From Aequorivita capsosiphonis DSM 23843 (GTDB taxonomy: Bacteria > Bacteroidota > Bacteroidia > Flavobacteriales > Flavobacteriaceae): a stretch of DNA of 64,000 nt. The notes beneath the pieces were generated by a model. It was given only the letters and a program-made list of their open reading frames with translations. It had not been told where the DNA came from and searched no databases. Shown here piece by piece: positions 17,745 to 26,758 of the stretch (position 1 is the stretch's first letter; every line of letters begins with the position of its first letter). The stretch covers positions 119,903 through 183,902 of the forward strand of contig NZ_KE386849.1 of the NCBI RefSeq assembly GCF_000429125.1. The letters are read 5' to 3'. The translations under genes and the position numbers were made by a program.

Positions 17745-19304
17745 CTAATGCGTCTCCATCTTAACCACAATGGCATCTACGCAATTAATTCCATCAATAG
17801 CTGCGGAAATAATTCCGCCAGCATAACCAGCGCCTTCCCCGCAAGGGTACAGTCCTTTTATCTCAACATGCTCAAGAGTTTCTAGGTTTCTGGGAATGGA
17901 GATTGGGGAAGAAGTTCTACTCTCTGGAGCGTGCAGCACGGCCTGATTGGTGTAGTAGCCTTTCATCTTCTTTCCGAAAGCCACGAAGGCTTTCCTTAAT
18001 CTTGTTGAAATTATTGGCGGTAGGACTTCGTTTAAATCAGCAGCAACGATTCCTGGCTGATAGGAAGTCTTTGGAAAGTCTTCAGAAATTTCGCCTTCTA
18101 CGAAGTCCATCATTCGTTGTGCAGGAACTTTTTGGGTCTTCCCTCCTGCTTCCCAACATCGTTTTTCAACTTCCCTTTGAAAATCCAGACACACAAAAGG
18201 ATCGCCTTCCGTATAATTCGGTAAATCTTCAGGGGCCACACTCACTACAATACCACTATTTGCATAGGGATTGTTGCGTTTACTAGGGCTCCAACCATTG
18301 GTTACCACTTCTTCCTGTTCCGTGGCACAGGGAGCAATAATACCACCCGGACACATACAAAAGGAATAAACCCCCATTCCATCCACTTGCTCGACCAAGG
18401 AATAACTTGCCGGGGGCAAATATGGATTCTCATCATCACCGTGATATTGAATACAATCTATAAGTTCCTGTTGATGCTCTACCCGAACCCCAATGGCAAA
18501 ACCCTTGGCTTCAATCTTTATCTTTTTTTCGTGTAGTAAATAAAATATATCACGTGCGGAATGTCCCGTCGCGAGAATTACATTATCAAATTGAAACCAG
18601 CTCTCATCATTAATTTGAATAGATTCGATAGTGTCCTTTTGAATTTTAATATCGGTTAACTTTGAATTAAAGTGCACCTCTCCCCCATTTTCAATAATCG
18701 CTTCCCGCATGGCGGTGATTATCTTGGGAAGTTTATTGGTGCCTATATGTGGATGTGCATCCACCAGAATATTTTCATCGGCTCCAAAATGTACAAACCA
18801 TTCTATTGCTTTTAAAACATTGCCGCGTTTTTTGCTGCGCGTATAAAGTTTCCCATCGGAATAAGTGCCTGCACCTCCTTCTCCAAAACAATAATTACTT
18901 TCGGGATTTACAAATTGATCTTTATTTATTGCTGCTAAATCTCTTCGGCGTTCGCGAACATCCTTTCCACGTTCAAACACAACGGGTTTCAATCCAGCTT
19001 CAATGGCTCGAAGCGCCGCATAAAGTCCGGCTGGGCCAGCGCCAATAATGGCTATTTCTCTCGAATTGGTAACATCTTGAGGTGTAAAAGATGGGATTAC
19101 TTCGCGTTTTTCATCTTTCCCCCACAGTTCAATCTGTAGGTTTATTTTTATTGGCTCCCGTCGAGCATCAATGGATCGTTTGCGAATTCGCCAATCCGAG
19201 ATATTGATTTTCCGAAGTTTCTCTTTCTTTAAAGCGAGTTCAAGAATATAATCTAAGTCTTCTTGCTGTTGCGGTAATATGGCTATTTGAACTAGTTTGC
19301 TCAA
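17745..19304 (-). CDS. FAD-dependent oxidoreductase (COG2509-like)
   Basis: A 519-residue flavoprotein. About 85 N-terminal residues precede the dinucleotide-binding motif AIIGAGPAGLYAALRAIEAG, then VVFERGKDVRERRRD and the family segment SNYCFGEGGAGTYSDGKLYT. An ATGHSARD motif near residue 245 marks the second FAD contact, and CGEGAGYAGGIISAAIDG lies near the C-terminus. These features match a conserved family of uncharacterised dehydrogenases found in many bacteria. A box TATCTTTA (19322-19329, minus strand) 18 bases upstream may be its promoter. It converges with the methyltransferase gene and appears unrelated to the glycan genes. The substrate is unknown. Confidence 0.8.
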   Translation of the reverse strand: MSKLVQIAILPQQQEDLDYILELALKKEKLRKINISDWRIRKRSIDARREPIKINLQIELWGKDEKREVIPSFTPQDVTNSREIAIIGAGPAGLYAALRAIEAGLKPVVFERGKDVRERRRDLAAINKDQFVNPESNYCFGEGGAGTYSDGKLYTRSKKRGNVLKAIEWFVHFGADENILVDAHPHIGTNKLPKIITAMREAIIENGGEVHFNSKLTDIKIQKDTIESIQINDESWFQFDNVILATGHSARDIFYLLHEKKIKIEAKGFAIGVRVEHQQELIDCIQYHGDDENPYLPPASYSLVEQVDGMGVYSFCMCPGGIIAPCATEQEEVVTNGWSPSKRNNPYANSGIVVSVAPEDLPNYTEGDPFVCLDFQREVEKRCWEAGGKTQKVPAQRMMDFVEGEISEDFPKTSYQPGIVAADLNEVLPPIISTRLRKAFVAFGKKMKGYYTNQAVLHAPESRTSSPISIPRNLETLEHVEIKGLYPCGEGAGYAGGIISAAIDGINCVDAIVVKMETH

Positions 19305-19386
19305 CTTCGATACATTTTTCGTAAAGATAATACTTCATTTATATTACAAAGGTTTAATACGAAAAATACTCAGTTGCCTGTGAGGG

Positions 19387-19596
19387 AGTGGTCAGTGGTC
19401 AAATTTAAAACTCCAAAAAACAAATTCCAAGTAAAAAGTGGCTCCTCCTACGCTAAAAACGCTTCGGAGGACAAGAGTGGAGGGAGTTGGGGAAAACCAT
19501 CTATACTAATGTAAAAAAACTCACTAGTTTTCATCAACTTCATCTTCAACTTTGACTTCAACTTCGATTTCGGTTTCGGTTTCGGTTTCGGTTTTT
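19387..19596. repeat. Composite intergenic repeat, copy A
   Basis: Two AGTGGTC heptamers (19387-19400) are followed by CAA-ending heptads (ACTCCAA, ATTCCAA). A GC-richer core follows (GTGGCTCCTCCT, CGGAGGACAA, GTGGAGGGAGTTGGGG), then ACTAATGTAAAAAAAC and a hexamer array ending in TTTCGG units near 19567-19592. Related composites lie near 24.0, 25.4 and 43.4 kb. This accounts for nearly all of the gap between the FAD protein and cysQ. Confidence 0.75.
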
Positions 19597-19602
19597 ATAG
19601 CT

Positions 19603-20391
19603 TTACTTAATTAAAAACCAATTATTCAACAAATTCTCTCGATTATACAACATCTCCTCTTGCGTGTTAAAATCATAAACCGTTTTTCCTGCATACTTGC
19701 AAATTGCTTGTCCGGCAGCGGTATCCCATTCCATGGTTGGGGCAAAACGCGGGTATTGATCTGCTATGCCTTCAGCCACCATACATAGTTTTAGCGAGCT
19801 TCCTTTCGAGATTGTTATAACCTTTCCATGTTCTTTTTCTAATTCCGCAATATAATCTTCTGTTTCTTTAGATAAATGAGATTTACTCGCTACCACTGTG
19901 AAATTTTCTTTCTCTATGGCCAATGGAAGTTTATCAGCTGTTTTTAATATTGTTTCTAAAGAAGAGAATGCTGTAATATCCGCTAATTTAAAAGCCCCCA
20001 ACTCTTTACTCGCAAAATAAAGTTGTTTTAGTACGGGTACATAGATAATCCCCAGGATTGGAATTTGATTTTCAACCAGTGCAATATTTACCGTAAACTC
20101 ACCATTTTTTTTAATAAACTCCTTGGTACCATCAATGGGATCAACGATCCACAGCTTATCCCATGTTTTTCTGATATCATAGGAAAGGTGTTTTCCTTCT
20201 TCAGAAAGAATAGGTATATCCGTTTCCTTTAAATGGCTGATTATAATTTCATGCGAAGCTAAATCTGCTTTGGTCAAGGGAGAGTTATCACTTTTAAAAT
20301 CTACATCAAAACTTTCGTTTTCGTAAATTTCCATAATGCGCTTACCTGCTTCCAAGGAGGCTTGAATGGCTATTCTAAGTAATTGGTTCAT
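19603..20391 (-). CDS. cysQ: 3'(2'),5'-bisphosphate nucleotidase
   Basis: A 262-residue lithium-sensitive phosphatase of the inositol monophosphatase family. The metal-binding signatures are SEEG near residue 63, DPIDGTKEF at 84-92 and EWDTAAGQ near 222. CysQ hydrolyses 3'-phosphoadenosine 5'-phosphate (PAP), the by-product of PAPS-using sulfotransferases, to AMP and phosphate, and so prevents PAP from building up. It is the last gene of the minus-strand cysC-D-N-Q cluster, 60 bases after cysN. That location fits a pathway feeding the sulfotransferase at 7179-8111. Confidence 0.9.
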   Translation of the reverse strand: MNQLLRIAIQASLEAGKRIMEIYENESFDVDFKSDNSPLTKADLASHEIIISHLKETDIPILSEEGKHLSYDIRKTWDKLWIVDPIDGTKEFIKKNGEFTVNIALVENQIPILGIIYVPVLKQLYFASKELGAFKLADITAFSSLETILKTADKLPLAIEKENFTVVASKSHLSKETEDYIAELEKEHGKVITISKGSSLKLCMVAEGIADQYPRFAPTMEWDTAAGQAICKYAGKTVYDFNTQEEMLYNRENLLNNWFLIK

Positions 20392-20451
20392 ACTTTTTAT
20401 TTATGGGAAGTATCCGATTTATTAATTCAATATTGGTGGAAAACGTATAGA

Positions 20452-21708
20452 TTAAATACACATTCCCGCCGCAACGGTTTCATTTGTATTAGGGTTTACC
20501 AAAATAAAACTTCCCGTTTGTCGATTGTTGTTAAACTCATCAATCATTAAGGGGCCAGCAGTTTTTATTGTAATACGCGCAATATCATTCATCTGGATAT
20601 TATTATCATCCGTTAAGCGATTGAGCGTTTCAATATCAATTTTATAAACAATGTCTTTAATCATAGCGGTTTGTTCGTTTGAAGTATGCTGGATTAAAAA
20701 TTTCGTTCTCGGTTGGTAAGCTTCGTTTCCGAGCCAACAAATCATCGCATTGATTTCTTGGGTTTTTTTAGGTACATTATTTTTACGCACAATCATATTA
20801 CCACGGCTTACATCTATATCGTCTTCTAAGGTAATTGAAACTGACATCGGCGCGAAAGCCTCATTAATTGATTCTTTTCCTTTATCGATGGATTTAATTT
20901 TAGAAGTAAACCCAGATGGCATAACCAACACTTCATCTTGAACTTTGAATCTACCAGACTGAATCCTTCCAGCATAGCCTCGATAATCAATAAATTCTTT
21001 GCTTTGTGGTCTAATGACAGTTTGTACAGGAAAACGTGCGTCAATTTTATTGATGTCCGAACCAATATGTAAGGTTTCCAACGTGTGAAGCAGTGGCGCA
21101 TCTTGATACCAATCCATGTTTTTTGATCGGGTTACAACATTGTCTCCGTTTAATGCGGAAATCGGGATAAAACGTACATCCTTAATCATCATTTTTGAAG
21201 CAATGGACTTATACTCCTGAATTATTTCATCAAAGCGTGCTTCGCTATAATCAACGAGATCCATTTTATTGATACATACAATTACGTGTGGAATTTGAAG
21301 TAAGGAAGCGATATAGGAATGTCTTCTTGTTTGTTCCAAGACTCCATGTCTTGCATCTATTAGCAATAAAGCCGCATTTGCGGTAGAAGCACCTGTTACC
21401 ATATTCCGGGTGTATTGAATATGACCAGGCGTATCTGCGATTATAAATTTTCTTTTGGGGGTAGTAAAATAACGGTAGGCAACATCAATGGTAATACCTT
21501 GTTCGCGCTCATCTTTTAGGCCGTCCGTAAACATAGCAAGATCCACCTCGTGTTCCCCTTTAATCTGACTTCTTGTTTTAATAGCGTCAAGTTGGTCTTC
21601 GAAAATTGATTTTGAATCGTAAAGTAATCGACCGATCAGGGTACTCTTACCATCATCTACACTTCCAGCTGTTGTAAATCGTAATAATTGGTTATTGTCA
21701 GTTTCCAT
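20452..21708 (-). CDS. cysN: Sulfate adenylyltransferase subunit 1 (GTPase)
   Basis: A 418-residue translation-factor-type GTPase that drives sulfate activation to APS together with CysD. G1 is AGSVDDGKSTLIGRLLYD (residues 14-31), G3 is DTPGH (92-96) and G4 is NKMD (147-150). The effector segment contains DEREQGITIDVAYRYF. The C-terminus holds the EF-Tu-like beta-barrel domains. There is no fused APS-kinase domain, which agrees with a separate cysC upstream. It follows cysD by 73 bases in the same direction. Confidence 0.95.
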   Translation of the reverse strand: METDNNQLLRFTTAGSVDDGKSTLIGRLLYDSKSIFEDQLDAIKTRSQIKGEHEVDLAMFTDGLKDEREQGITIDVAYRYFTTPKRKFIIADTPGHIQYTRNMVTGASTANAALLLIDARHGVLEQTRRHSYIASLLQIPHVIVCINKMDLVDYSEARFDEIIQEYKSIASKMMIKDVRFIPISALNGDNVVTRSKNMDWYQDAPLLHTLETLHIGSDINKIDARFPVQTVIRPQSKEFIDYRGYAGRIQSGRFKVQDEVLVMPSGFTSKIKSIDKGKESINEAFAPMSVSITLEDDIDVSRGNMIVRKNNVPKKTQEINAMICWLGNEAYQPRTKFLIQHTSNEQTAMIKDIVYKIDIETLNRLTDDNNIQMNDIARITIKTAGPLMIDEFNNNRQTGSFILVNPNTNETVAAGMCI

Positions 21709-21781
21709 TTGAAAAACTATTTGAAAATTGGTGATTTATTATTTAAAAAAGTCGATGTAAATTTTTCAGAGGTTTGGATTT

Positions 21782-22687
21782 CTAAAAATAACCTTGTTTT
21801 TTTCTATCCTCCATGGCGGTTTCAGATCGTTTATCATCAGATCGGTTACCGCGTTCCGTACTTCGCATTGCAGAGACCTCTTCTACAATTTTTTCCAAAG
21901 TATCCGCTTCAGACTCTATCCCACCGGTGATGGTAATATCACCAAGTGTTCTAAACCGAATCTTTTTACGTACAACGGCTTCGCTTTCATTTTTTATTAA
22001 ATATTCAGAATCAGGAATCCAAGAATCATTTCTACGGATAACATCTCTATCATGTGCGAAATAAAGGGAAGGAATAGATATGTTCTCTCTCGCTATATAA
22101 TTCCACACGTCCATTTCTGTCCAATTTGAAATTGGAAATGCCCGGAAGTGTTCTCCTTCAAAATGTTTTCCATTAAATATATTCCATAATTCGGCTCTTT
22201 GATTTTTTGGATCCCATTGCCCAAAATCATCTCTATGCGAGAAAAAACGCTCTTTTGCTCTAGCTTTTTCTTCATCTCTTCTTCCTCCTCCAATGGCGCA
22301 ATCAATTTTATTATTTTCTATGGCATCTAAAAGCGTTGTAATCTGCAAACTATTTCTTGTGGCAAATTTTCCTTTTTCTTCTTGCACACGGCCCTCATCG
22401 ATAGAATCTTGAACGGAACCAACGATTAGCTTTGCGCCGAGCGATTTTATTAAGTCATCGCGAAATTGTATGGTTTCAGGGAAGTTATGTCCTGTATCCA
22501 CGTGCAATAAAGGAAAAGGAACTTTTGCGGGATAAAAAGCTTTTTCTGCCAGATAAGTGAGCAGGATTGAATCCTTTCCCCCAGAAAACATAATTACTGG
22601 ATTCGTAAATTGAGCTGCTACTTCACGTAAAGCATAAATAGCTTCGGACTCAAGTTCGTCGAGGTAATTTAAATAATGTTTATCCAT
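21782..22687 (-). CDS. cysD: Sulfate adenylyltransferase subunit 2
   Basis: A 301-residue ATP pyrophosphatase-type subunit that joins sulfate to AMP. The PP-loop is MFSGGKDSILL (33-43), followed by family segments LLHVDTGHNFPETI, AIGGGRRDEEKARAKERFFS and FPISNWTEMDVWNYI. The length equals that of E. coli CysD. It starts 2 bases after the cysC stop, so expression is coupled. With CysN it forms the APS-producing complex in the cytoplasm. Confidence 0.95.
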   Translation of the reverse strand: MDKHYLNYLDELESEAIYALREVAAQFTNPVIMFSGGKDSILLTYLAEKAFYPAKVPFPLLHVDTGHNFPETIQFRDDLIKSLGAKLIVGSVQDSIDEGRVQEEKGKFATRNSLQITTLLDAIENNKIDCAIGGGRRDEEKARAKERFFSHRDDFGQWDPKNQRAELWNIFNGKHFEGEHFRAFPISNWTEMDVWNYIARENISIPSLYFAHDRDVIRRNDSWIPDSEYLIKNESEAVVRKKIRFRTLGDITITGGIESEADTLEKIVEEVSAMRSTERGNRSDDKRSETAMEDRKKQGYF

Positions 22688-22689
22688 TG

Positions 22690-23283
22690 TTATCGTTTTA
22701 TTCGATTTTCTATAATTTTCACAATTGTTAATACGGCTTCTTGAACGGTCAATTCTTCCGTTTTAATAACAAGATTTGGTTCTTTTGGAACTTCATAAGG
22801 CGCATCAATACCTGTAAAGTTTTTAATTTCTCCGCTTCGCGCTTTTGCGTAAAGTCCCTTTACATCACGTTCTTCACAAGTATTTAATGGAGTATCAACA
22901 AAAATTTCAAAAAAATCATCCTCCCCTATTATTTGTTTTACAAGCTCTCTATCTTTCTTCATAGGTGAAATAAATGCTCCTATACAAATTAATCCGGCAT
23001 CGAGCATTAATTTTCCAATTTCAGCAACACGTCTTAAATTTTCATTTCTATCTTCTTCTGAAAAGCCTAAATTATTGTTTATTCCTTTGCGAATATTATC
23101 GCCGTCCAAACAGAATGTGTGGTATCCTTTTTCATTGAGACATACATCCAATTGATTAGCAATAGTGGATTTTCCTGAACCAGACAAGCCCGTTAACCAT
23201 ATCATTATAGGCTTTTGTTGTTTTTGTTGCGCCCGCTTTTCATTTGAAATATTATAGGCTTGTTGATGTACGTTTTCAGTCAT
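22690..23283 (-). CDS. cysC: Adenylylsulfate (APS) kinase
   Basis: A 197-residue APS kinase that phosphorylates APS to PAPS. The Walker A motif GLSGSGKST lies at 32-40, with the family segments CLDGDNIRKGINNNLGFS, EVAEIGKL-like RRVAEIGKLM and the lid region CEERDVKGLYAKARSGEIKNFTGI. The gene lies 9 bases after the DUF2061 gene and 2 bases before cysD. No PAPS reductase or sulfite reductase gene is visible here, so the cluster looks directed to sulfation rather than to cysteine synthesis, though reductive genes could be elsewhere in the genome. Confidence 0.95.
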   Translation of the reverse strand: MTENVHQQAYNISNEKRAQQKQQKPIMIWLTGLSGSGKSTIANQLDVCLNEKGYHTFCLDGDNIRKGINNNLGFSEEDRNENLRRVAEIGKLMLDAGLICIGAFISPMKKDRELVKQIIGEDDFFEIFVDTPLNTCEERDVKGLYAKARSGEIKNFTGIDAPYEVPKEPNLVIKTEELTVQEAVLTIVKIIENRIKR

Positions 23284-23292
23284 TTCTTTAAA

Positions 23293-23685
23293 TTAACTTA
23301 ATCCATAATTTGATTTATACCAGACACGCTCGTGGAGATAATAAAGCACTAGTTTTGTAAACACTTCGAAACCGCCAATTGTCAAGCCGACAGAGGCATC
23401 TCCTGTTATCCACCAACTTAAACAGATAGTATCTAAAGTACCAATAAGCCGCCAAGTGATGGTTTTTAAAATATGTCGAACACGGCTTGCCCCTTCTTTA
23501 AAAACCCTTAATTTAAACCATACGCGTTCGTGTAAGTAATACAATATCATTTTGGTAAAGAGTTCGGCAAAGCCAATCTGTAAACCGGCTTCTAAATCTC
23601 CCGAAACAAGGAAACCAATAGTTATTGTATCTATTGTTCCAACAATTCTCCAAGTAAGAGTTTTGGCGAGATGTCGTTTATTCAT
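23293..23685 (-). CDS. Tandem DUF2061 membrane protein
   Basis: A 130-residue protein built of two homologous halves of about 60 residues. Each half begins with a matching segment (LAKTLTWRIVGTIDTITIGF and ILKTITWRLIGTLDTICLSW) and ends with YYLHERVW. Each half has one or two hydrophobic helices, so it is probably an inner-membrane protein. DUF2061 genes are often found beside cysC/D/N, and the position as first gene of this cluster supports a link to sulfate activation. The molecular function is not known to me. A promoter-like TACTTTTG lies on the minus strand about 160 bases upstream. Confidence 0.85.
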   Translation of the reverse strand: MNKRHLAKTLTWRIVGTIDTITIGFLVSGDLEAGLQIGFAELFTKMILYYLHERVWFKLRVFKEGASRVRHILKTITWRLIGTLDTICLSWWITGDASVGLTIGGFEVFTKLVLYYLHERVWYKSNYGLS

Positions 23686-24015
23686 CTATAGTATTTATAG
23701 CTTTTTTAAATATGTTTCTTATTGATTCTTGAATTATGAAAAAATCAGTTATCTCCGGATTAAATTTTTTAAAAGCGGGATTTCCATAAAGGACAGCCAG
23801 CGTTCGTTTTGAATCTCAATTTTACGAAAAACTTAGATATTTGAACAAAAGTAACAACTTTAGCTGACAGGCCACTATCAGACATCTATTAAAATTGCTT
23901 CGCTGCTGTATAGTGAGTTGTGAAAATGAAAATTCCAAATAACAATACCGTAGAACGGGTAGATAAATACGAAATAGAAAGCGGCGGTGGGTTATTGATT
24001 GGGGATTAGGGAAAA

Positions 24016-24285
<270 letters not shown>

Positions 24286-24338
24286 TTGTCAGTAGAGGGA
24301 AGGAATTCAAAATCTATCAATCTCGATAAACATTTAAT

Positions 24339-24346
24339 TATCTTTG
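24339..24346 (+). promoter_or_regulatory. -7 promoter box for lipoate ligase
   Basis: TATCTTTG matches TAnnTTTG and lies 18 bases before the ATG at 24364. It falls inside a longer open frame that starts at 24286, which argues against the longer start. Confidence 0.6.
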
Positions 24347-24363
24347 TACAAAACCTAAAAAAA

Positions 24364-25365
24364 ATGATTTTTATAGAAAACGAAGGTAACACCGATCCCA
24401 AGTTAAACTTAGCTTTAGAAGAATATGCGTTGCGGAATTTTAGTGCCGAGAACGATTATTTACTTTTTTACATTAATGAACCGTCTATTATTATAGGTCG
24501 CAACCAAAATACACTGGAAGAAGTTAACCAACAATATGTTGAAGATAACAACATTCATATTGTGCGACGTGTTTCGGGCGGTGGCGCGGTATATCACGAT
24601 TTTGGAAACCTTAATTTTAGCTTTATCACGAATCACGATGTAAAAAGTCTAAGCAATTTTAAAAAATTTACCGCACCTGTAATTAAAGTTTTAAACAGTT
24701 TAGGTCTAAGTGCCGAGTTAAAAGGTAGAAACGACATCCAAGTGGATGAGAAGAAAATCTCTGGTACGGCCCAGTTTTCTACAGGTAAGCGGATGGTGAG
24801 CCATGGCACTTTATTATTGGATACCGATTTAGGAGAAGTGGTAAATGCACTCAACGTAAAGATGAGCAAGATAGAATCCAAAGGCCATAAATCCGTAAGA
24901 AGCAGAGTAGCAAATATTTCAGAATTTTTGGAGAAACCTCTAAGTATTGAAGAATTTCGGCAACTTGTATTGGAAGGACTCTATGAGGACAGTGAAGCTT
25001 TTGAACGCTATCACTTAACCCCTGAAGAATGGAAAGCAGTCCATCAATTAAAAGAAGAGAAGTATGACACCTGGGAATGGAACTATGGCCGCTCCCCAAA
25101 ATTTAATATTCAGCGCAGCAAACGTTTCCCAATTGGAGAAATAGATGTTCGGATTTTTGTTGAAAAAGGACATATCACGAATTTTAAAATCTTTGGAGAT
25201 TTCTTTGGAAAAGAACCTGTGGAAAAACTCGAACAACTTCTTACTGGTTCCCGTTATGAACAGTCTAGTATCTGGGAATTGCTAAAAGATGTTGAGATGA
25301 AAGAATACTTTGGGGAAATTCAAAAAGCTGACTTTATTGAATTGGTTTATGGTGAGGATGTTTAG
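24364..25365 (+). CDS. lplA: Lipoate-protein ligase A
   Basis: A 333-residue ligase that attaches lipoate to E2 subunits and GCVH using ATP. The family motif RRVSGGGAVYHD appears about 70 residues in, followed by NLNFSFIT and GRNDIQVDEKKISGTAQF, which contains the lysine contacting lipoyl-AMP. A C-terminal accessory domain follows. I place the start at 24364 (MIFIENEG) rather than 24286, because a Bacteroidota -7 box at 24339-24346 would lie within the longer version and the extra 26 residues are low-complexity. It stands alone, between two composite repeats. Confidence 0.9.
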   Translation: MIFIENEGNTDPKLNLALEEYALRNFSAENDYLLFYINEPSIIIGRNQNTLEEVNQQYVEDNNIHIVRRVSGGGAVYHDFGNLNFSFITNHDVKSLSNFKKFTAPVIKVLNSLGLSAELKGRNDIQVDEKKISGTAQFSTGKRMVSHGTLLLDTDLGEVVNALNVKMSKIESKGHKSVRSRVANISEFLEKPLSIEEFRQLVLEGLYEDSEAFERYHLTPEEWKAVHQLKEEKYDTWEWNYGRSPKFNIQRSKRFPIGEIDVRIFVEKGHITNFKIFGDFFGKEPVEKLEQLLTGSRYEQSSIWELLKDVEMKEYFGEIQKADFIELVYGEDV

Positions 25366-25370
25366 TAGGG

Positions 25371-25600
25371 AGTGGTCGGTAGACATTAGACGGTAGATGG
25401 ATAGACGGTAGACGAATTTAAGTAACAAATTCCAAATAAAAGCTGGCAGTGGTCAGTGGTCAGTGGTCAAAAATAAAAAAGTAACAGTAGCCAATAATAG
25501 TAAACAGTGGGGATTGGGTAGAAAAACAAAAACCACGGTAAAAATAATTCACCAAAATTCATCGACTTCAACTTCGATCTCGATTTCAATTTCAGTTTTT
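25371..25600. repeat. Composite intergenic repeat, copy C
   Basis: Starts 6 bases after the lplA stop with heptads AGTGGTC, GGTAGAC, ATTAGAC and GGTAGAT (25371-25413), then three AGTGGTC units (25448-25468). A core related to copy D follows (GTGGGGATTGGGTAGAAAAA), ending in an ACTTCAACTTCGAT hexad run. It fills most of the 382-base gap before the azurin gene, which converges from the right. Confidence 0.7.
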
Positions 25601-25696
25601 ATCACATCTAAAATCGAACTTCTCTCACCTCCAAGGTTGTGATTTCAAGCAGCCTTGTTTAAAAACTCGAGACTTAAATAAATTATTTCGAAAAAA

Positions 25697-25726
25697 AAAA
25701 AGCCGCAACGGAAATTACGGCTTTTT
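25697..25726 (-). terminator. Rho-independent terminator of the azurin gene
   Basis: The stem AAAAAGCCG / CGGCTTTTT (25697-25705 with 25718-25726) is followed on the minus strand by a run of about ten T residues, 22 bases after the azurin stop. Confidence 0.85.
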
Positions 25727-25747
25727 GAGATTTATATGTAGTTGAAA

Positions 25748-26272
25748 TTATTCAACAATAAATTTTCCTTGCATTAGTGCGTAGTGACCTGGGAAAGTAC
25801 ACATAAAAGTGTATGTTCCTGGCTCACTTGGAGCTTCAAATTCAATAGTATCGCTTTCACCACCACCTAGCATTTTTGTATGAGCAATAAATTTGTCTTT
25901 CATATCAGCAGGAATATAATCAGTATCTGCAGCAGTAGCAGAAGCTTGACCTACAGCAGCCATATCGGCATCTTTTGTCAATAGCGCCCAATTATGACCC
26001 ATAACGGCTTTATCCATTTTACCTACATGCTTTAGAGTAAGTTTTACCTTTTGTCCAGCCTTTACGCGAATCTCGCTTTTGTTGAATTTCATTTGGTCGT
26101 TCCCCTCTAGAGTTACGACTGCCTCTTTTGAATCAGAATCGGTGGTAGCTTCTACTGGAGTAGTTTTCTCCTCTACTTGCGTACCAATTTTCATACCCGG
26201 TTTTTCCTCTTTCTTGTTCTCGCCACAGCTAACTGCTAAAGCGGCCATAAATACTAAAACTAATTTTTTCAT
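25748..26272 (-). CDS. Azurin-family blue copper lipoprotein
   Basis: A 174-residue type I copper protein that carries electrons outside the inner membrane. A lipoprotein signal ends at Cys16 (ALAVSCGEN). A flexible Thr/Glu/Lys-rich linker of about 30 residues precedes the cupredoxin domain. Copper ligands are all present: His93 (MGHNWALL), Cys158, His163 and Met167 in FMCTFPGHYALMQG (C-x4-H-x3-M). Classical azurin is soluble and periplasmic; here it is lipid-anchored, which is common in Bacteroidota. It is a single gene with its own promoter and terminator. Confidence 0.92.
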   Translation of the reverse strand: MKKLVLVFMAALAVSCGENKKEEKPGMKIGTQVEEKTTPVEATTDSDSKEAVVTLEGNDQMKFNKSEIRVKAGQKVKLTLKHVGKMDKAVMGHNWALLTKDADMAAVGQASATAADTDYIPADMKDKFIAHTKMLGGGESDTIEFEAPSEPGTYTFMCTFPGHYALMQGKFIVE

Positions 26273-26307
26273 ATAATATTGAATTTAGATTGATTTTAAA
26301 TTAAGGA

Positions 26308-26337
26308 CAAAATTAACTGCTATTTATATGATTACAA
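26308..26337 (-). promoter_or_regulatory. Promoter of the azurin gene
   Basis: Minus-strand TAATTTTG (26308-26315) with TTG at 26335-26337, spaced by 19 bases, in the Bacteroidota arrangement. It lies 36 bases upstream of the azurin ATG. Confidence 0.6.
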
Positions 26338-26399
26338 AATCAATTACCTTAAACTTCAAGAATATTATGATTTTGCTAACAGTTTTTACGATTTCAGCG

Positions 26400-26438
26400 G
26401 TCAGTTGTCAGTTGTCAGTTGTCAGTTGTCGGTTGTCC
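26400..26438. repeat. Heptamer array (GTCAGTT)
   Basis: In-register heptads GTCAGTT x3, GTCGGTT, GTCCATT and GTCCAT. The register does not slip over 39 bases. Confidence 0.8.
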
Positions 26439-26758
26439 ATTGTCCATGCCAAAATAGCATTGAGTTTCCCTGCAGTAGTGGCTCACTTTAGTCTTGTTTC
26501 CCCTCAAGTCTCGTTTCAGAATTAAATGAAAAGCGCATATTTTGGAACATATAAGTCTCCTGGAAATTCTTGAATTATTTATTTACTAAAACTGAAATAC
26601 TAGGTTTTTTATTGGCTGCAAAAAAGGTTCGACTATAGTCAATACTGAGAGAAGCCTACTGACCAAGAGAAACTACGTTCAGGGATCAGCTTGAATTGCA
26701 AAGAAATGTACAGGAAGTAATTCCAGTGTTAAAAAATTACGATTTTGGAATTAACTCT

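Larger units (their letters stand above)
26273..26758. other. Gene-free spacer, azurin to wzc
   Basis: 486 bases with the azurin promoter, the heptamer array at 26400-26438, and AT-rich sequence. One frame near 26660-26758 (FRDQLELQRNVQEVIPV onward) reads without a stop for about 30 codons, but it has no start and matches nothing I know. I do not call a gene. Confidence 0.5.

Noticed and set aside
18749-19048. Plus-strand 99-codon frame inside the FAD protein gene
   Set aside because: It lies wholly inside a well-supported gene on the other strand and has no family features.
24286-24363. A longer start for lipoate ligase, adding 26 residues
   Set aside because: The extra part holds a good promoter box (TATCTTTG) and reads as low-complexity; the family start aligns at MIFIENEG.
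26328-26525. A 65-residue open frame with repeated Val-Ser-Cys segments
   Set aside because: The repeats are the translation of the GTCAGTT heptamer array, and there is no homology or ribosome-binding context.
26640-26758. Remnant of a transposase or another gene before wzc
   Set aside because: One frame stays open for about 30 codons, but it has no start and matches no family I can name, so it is too weak to call.
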